Source of the DNA: Oscillatoria sp. HE19RPO
GTDB taxonomy: Bacteria; Cyanobacteriota; Cyanobacteriia; Cyanobacteriales; Laspinemataceae
Direction: 5' to 3'
Length of the DNA stretch: 64,000 nt
Assembly: GCF_024220515.1 (NCBI RefSeq)
Contig: NZ_JAMXOT010000010.1
Location: forward strand, 1 to 64,000
Shown in pieces: positions 60,847 through 64,000 of the stretch (positions within the stretch are counted from its first letter, which is position 1; every line of letters begins with the position of its first letter). The position numbers and the translations under genes were made by a program. A model generated the notes under the pieces. That model had not been told where the DNA came from. It saw only the letters and a list, made by a program, of their open reading frames with translations, and ran no database searches.

Positions 60847-61296
60847 ATGATGGAAACTCTGTTGGGTGAAAAATCCCTAAAAATTGGCGAAGTGTCTGCA
60901 ACTTCGGGATTGCCGGTGAAGACGATTCGCTACTATGAAGAAATTGGTCTGTTGGAACCCACCGTAGAACGGGCAGATTCGGGTTATAGAATCTTTGACC
61001 CTACGGTGTTGAATCGGCTGGCTTTTATTAAGCGATCGCAATCTTTGGGATTAAGTTTGACGGAAATCAAAGATATTTTGCAGGTTCACGATCGCGGCGA
61101 ATTGCCTTGTGGAGAAGTTCGACATCATTTAGAAGCCAAAGTGGCTGCAATTGATGAACAAATCCGGTCCTTAGAAACCCTGCGTTCGGAGTTGCAAGGT
61201 ATTCTCCAAGGCTGGCAAGAACAACCCCCCGAGGACCAAATTGCTCATACAATTTGCCCGAATATTCAACAAAACTGTCATCATCATCAGGACTAA
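60847..61296 (+). CDS. MerR-family transcriptional regulator, probably metal-responsive
   Basis: 149 residues. N-terminal winged helix (LKIGEVSATSGLPVKTIRYYEEIGLLEP, then SGYRIFD), coiled-coil dimerisation helix (about 88-125) and a C-terminal Cys/His segment (CPNIQQNCHHHQD) with a further Cys in LPCGEVRHHL. The Cys79-equivalent plus the C-terminal Cys pair suits Zn/Cd/Pb-type sensing (ZntR/CadR), but the metal cannot be assigned. No metal pump gene is adjacent. Confidence 0.85.
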   Translation: MMETLLGEKSLKIGEVSATSGLPVKTIRYYEEIGLLEPTVERADSGYRIFDPTVLNRLAFIKRSQSLGLSLTEIKDILQVHDRGELPCGEVRHHLEAKVAAIDEQIRSLETLRSELQGILQGWQEQPPEDQIAHTICPNIQQNCHHHQD

Positions 61297-61387
61297 TTTC
61301 TAGTCTGAATTTTGTTCCGATGACTGGGGAGTAGTTTTAATTAATACGGTTAAGTTATAAGTTCTGAATCGATTATTGGTGAACTGA

Positions 61388-62572
61388 ATGGAGAGATTCA
61401 GATTAAAAAACCTGGTCCTAACCCAGGGTTTAATTGCTGGATTACTGGCCTATCTTCCTGCCCTCCCCTTGCTGCTGGGAACTGCCCTGTTTTCCCGGGG
61501 AGAACTCACTCTGGCGACGCCTCAACCCCAGATACCTGACCCTACGGTAGAATCCCGATTATCCTGGGATACAGGGTCTAATTCAGGGTTTCAAGGGCAA
61601 GGCGATCGCCCCATCGCCCCGACTTGGAACAATCCCGAATTATATCTGGCGATCGAAGGAGAATCGGCCACCATTCAATCCCTGGCCTTTAGTCCCGATG
61701 GCCGATTTATTGCCTTGGGCGGAGGCAGAAATGATCCGAGAATTGAAATCTGGGATTTACAACGAGAAAAACGGATTCGCCACTGGAAAACCTATCAAAA
61801 TCGAGTCCTTGCCCTAGCTTTTTCTCCCGATGGAAATACCCTCGTGAGTTCGGGAGATGGCGGGGCGATCGAAGTCTGGGATGTCCAAGAAGGTCAATTA
61901 TTACATCAATTTTTAGAACATAGAAGTAACGTCCTTTCCTTGGCAATTTCCCCGGATGGCCGAAATTTGGTCAGTGGCGGTTTAGATGGAATTCGCTTCT
62001 GGGATTTGCGCGATCGCCAACTGATCCGAGTCTTATTAAATTTACAACCGATTTATTCCGTAGCCTTTCGAGGAGATGGAAAACTGATCGCCGCCGGAAC
62101 TCATCAGGGTAATATTATTTTATGGCCGGTGATTCCTGGGGAAGGAGCCACCATTGTCGGCAATCCTCTCCCGACTTCATTTCAACACGATCGCGGAATT
62201 ACCACCTTAGATTTTACCCCCGATGGCAATCGTTTAATTTCCGGTAGTTTTGATACCACGATTAAATGTTGGGATTTAGTTAACCGAGAACTGGTTTACA
62301 CCTTGGTGGATCATCCCAGTTGGATTAAGTCGCTGAAAATTAACCCGAATGGTCAACTGTTTGCCAGTGCATCTCGGGATGGAATTCGCTTCTGGAATCT
62401 GGAGACAGCAGAGGCAGTCGGGTTTATTTCAGCAGAGTCAGATTGGGCACAGGCGATCGCCTGGTATCCCAATGGACTGACCCTCGCCACCGGGGGATTA
62501 GATCGGACTGTCAACTTGTGGCGGGGTGGCATGGGTGCAAATGAAGATGCGATCGCCTCAGACAATCCCTGA
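61388..62572 (+). CDS. WD40-repeat protein with N-terminal membrane anchor
   Basis: 394 residues. A hydrophobic N-terminal segment (about 12-35, signal or anchor), a short linker, then seven WD40 blades (about 90-385) with the common SPDGR...SGG.DG.I..WDL pattern. Predicted to fold as one beta-propeller exposed on the outside of the plasma membrane. WD40 propellers serve as protein-binding platforms; partner unknown. Confidence 0.85.
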   Translation: MERFRLKNLVLTQGLIAGLLAYLPALPLLLGTALFSRGELTLATPQPQIPDPTVESRLSWDTGSNSGFQGQGDRPIAPTWNNPELYLAIEGESATIQSLAFSPDGRFIALGGGRNDPRIEIWDLQREKRIRHWKTYQNRVLALAFSPDGNTLVSSGDGGAIEVWDVQEGQLLHQFLEHRSNVLSLAISPDGRNLVSGGLDGIRFWDLRDRQLIRVLLNLQPIYSVAFRGDGKLIAAGTHQGNIILWPVIPGEGATIVGNPLPTSFQHDRGITTLDFTPDGNRLISGSFDTTIKCWDLVNRELVYTLVDHPSWIKSLKINPNGQLFASASRDGIRFWNLETAEAVGFISAESDWAQAIAWYPNGLTLATGGLDRTVNLWRGGMGANEDAIASDNP

Positions 62573-62588
62573 CTCACTCCAGGTGACA

Positions 62589-62938
62589 AGAAACCGGGTT
62601 TCTCACCCAGATTTGTGATGAATTGGCAAAAATTGGGATAAGAAACCCGGTTTCTAACCTTTGCAGGGAACCAGAAACCGGGTTTCTGACCCAGATTTGT
62701 GACAATTAGGGATTTCCATAAATAAAGTGGGGCATTAAAAGTTTTGCAGAATTGGAAAAGCCCCCCTTCTTAAGGGGGGTTGGGGGGATCTCTGATAGAA
62801 GATTTTATTTTTTGGAGTTCCCTTAGCAAAAATTGGGATAAGAAACCCGGTTTCTAACCTTTGCAGGGAACCAGAAACCGGGTTTCTGACCCAGATTTGT
62901 GACAATTAGCAAAAATTGGGATAAGAAACCCGGTTTCT
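62589..62938. repeat. Six AGAAACC(G/C)GGTTTCT palindromes in an 84-bp direct duplication
   Basis: 15-bp palindromes at 62589, 62641, 62673, 62841, 62873 and 62924. The stretch 62626-62709 recurs identically at 62826-62909, exactly 200 bp later, with the AAGCCCCCCTT element between the copies. Confidence 0.92.
62758..62790. repeat. AAGCCCCCCTT / AAGGGGGG dispersed palindrome
   Basis: AAGCCCCCCTTCTTAAGGGGGG followed by TTGGGGGGATC. Same family as 37247-37280. Confidence 0.85.
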
Positions 62939-63036
62939 AACCTTTGGGGTCCCCCATCCTAGACAGGAGAGAACAGATCGGTTTCAATAGAGACACATAG
63001 CAAAAATAAACCGATACTGATCTAACCAGGGGAAAT

Positions 63037-63975
63037 ATGTCAAGTGACGACCACAAGTACCGATTAGTCACCCGTAGTGATTTTGATGGGTTAGTCTGTG
63101 CTGTTCTGTTAAAAGAGCTCAATCTCATCGATGAAATTAAATTCGTGCATCCGAAAGATATGCAGGATGGCAAAATTGAAATCAGCGATCGCGATATTAC
63201 CACCAATTTACCCTACGTCAAAACCGCGCATTTAGTCTTCGATCACCACGAAAGCGAAACCCTCCGCAATCCAGACGCTCACGATAACTATATTATCGAT
63301 CCAAAAGCTCCCTCTGCGGCCCGGGTGGTCTACAACTACTTTGGCGGACCGGAAAAATTTACCAACATTTCCACCGAAATGATGGAAGCGGTGGATAAGT
63401 CAGATTCGGCTCAATTTGAGCGGTCTGAAATTTTAGAACCCCAAGGATGGGTGCTCTTGAGCTTTCTGATGGATGCTCGTACCGGCTTAGGGAGATTTAA
63501 GGAGTTCCGAATTTCTAACTATCAATTAATGATGGAATTAATTGATTACTGTAGAAATCATAGCATTGAGGAAATTTTGCAGCTTCCTGATGTCAAAGAA
63601 CGGTCTGATCTGTACTTTGAACACCAAGATAAATTTAATCAGCAACTTAAAGACTGTGCGAAGGTTTATAACAGTCTAGTGGTCCTGGATTTGCGGAATG
63701 AAGAGACCATTTATGCGGGGAATCGGTTTACCATTTATGCCCTTTATCCCAATTGCAATATCTCCATGCATATTCTCTGGGGACTCAAGCAACAAAATAC
63801 GGTATTTGCCGTGGGTAAGTCGATTTTAAACCGCAGCTCAAATCTGAATATTGGAGCATTGATGTTGGAATATGGCGGTGGGGGTCATGCCAATGCAGGC
63901 ACTTGCCAAGTTGAGAATGAAAATGCGGAACAGGTGAAGGAAGCTTTAATTGATCGCATTACAACCCAGGGTTAA
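63037..63975 (+). CDS. DHH-family phosphoesterase
   Basis: 312 residues. The DHH-type metal motifs are visible: TRSDFDGLVCAVLL (first Asp), FDHHES (the DHH triad, about 69-72) and the C-terminal DHHA1-like GGGGHANAGTCQ. Such proteins hydrolyse nanoRNA, cyclic dinucleotides or polyphosphate; which one cannot be read here. Complete, ending 25 bp before the window edge. Confidence 0.85.
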   Translation: MSSDDHKYRLVTRSDFDGLVCAVLLKELNLIDEIKFVHPKDMQDGKIEISDRDITTNLPYVKTAHLVFDHHESETLRNPDAHDNYIIDPKAPSAARVVYNYFGGPEKFTNISTEMMEAVDKSDSAQFERSEILEPQGWVLLSFLMDARTGLGRFKEFRISNYQLMMELIDYCRNHSIEEILQLPDVKERSDLYFEHQDKFNQQLKDCAKVYNSLVVLDLRNEETIYAGNRFTIYALYPNCNISMHILWGLKQQNTVFAVGKSILNRSSNLNIGALMLEYGGGGHANAGTCQVENENAEQVKEALIDRITTQG

Positions 63976-64000
63976 AAGCTGGGATAAAATGAGAAGGAGC

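Larger units (their letters stand above)
62573..63036. other. Repeat-filled intergenic region
   Basis: Almost wholly made of the AGAAACC(C/G)GGTTTCT repeats and one AAGCCCCCCTT palindrome. The last 60 bp carry the promoter of the next gene. Confidence 0.75.

Overview
The window comes from a cyanobacterium, most likely a filamentous non-heterocystous one of the Oscillatoria/Laspinema type. The evidence is the frequent HIP1 octamer GCGATCGC, a cyanobacterial-type ndhB, a CPP1-like protein, a high-light-inducible (Hli) protein, a MASE1 histidine kinase, a giant Ser/Thr kinase-histidine kinase, and many dispersed palindromes and MITE-like repeats. The genus is an inference. No tRNA, rRNA or CRISPR array was recognised.

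Layout. 0.1-3.7 kb: M23 peptidase, birA, pgeF. 4.2-6.2 kb: a two-gene Septu anti-phage system (ptuA ATPase, ptuB HNH nuclease). 6.2-11.1 kb: SDR oxidoreductase, CPP1-like protein, clpC. 12.0-18.7 kb: an OB-fold/RTX protein, an OmpR-family response regulator with CHASE3 histidine kinase, a nucleotidyltransferase-fold protein, a JmjC-type cupin, and two small exported proteins. Three of these genes share one promoter layout, GGTCAT-N5-GGTCAT-N10-TANNGT, which looks like a small regulon. 18.7-25.6 kb: a vanadium-haloperoxidase-like enzyme and an SBBP beta-propeller protein, both carrying the same NPDV/EGR repeat module, then an HlyD-type adaptor. 25.8-33.4 kb: a class II lanthipeptide locus on the minus strand (lanA precursor, lanT peptidase-ABC exporter, lanM dehydratase), with Fur-box-like sites before lanA and lanM.

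The most unusual part is 28.9-31.45 kb. lanM stops exactly where its C-terminal LanC cyclase domain should begin. Between lanM and lanT lies a cluster of integron-type attC sites with at least two gene cassettes (a DUF559/Vsr-like nuclease and an acidic hypothetical protein). They are separated by three copies of one ~215-bp cassette. The homology of those copies starts exactly at the G^TT recombination point. No integron integrase is visible, so this is a CALIN-like cluster that has interrupted a RiPP locus.

33.7-41.7 kb: YggT-family protein, ndhB, another NPDL-repeat protein with a PPC domain, and a NicO-type Ni/Co transporter + TPR + DUF4331 group. 42-44.5 kb is repeat-rich with one small exported protein. 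44.5-49 kb: topA and two Uma2 proteins. 49-54.5 kb: an 1805-residue kinase/STAND ATPase/GAF/histidine kinase. 55.3-64 kb: a third Uma2 protein, MASE1 histidine kinase, GNAT acetyltransferase, alanine dehydrogenase, a 59-residue Hli protein, a small membrane protein, a MerR regulator, a WD40 protein and a DHH phosphoesterase.
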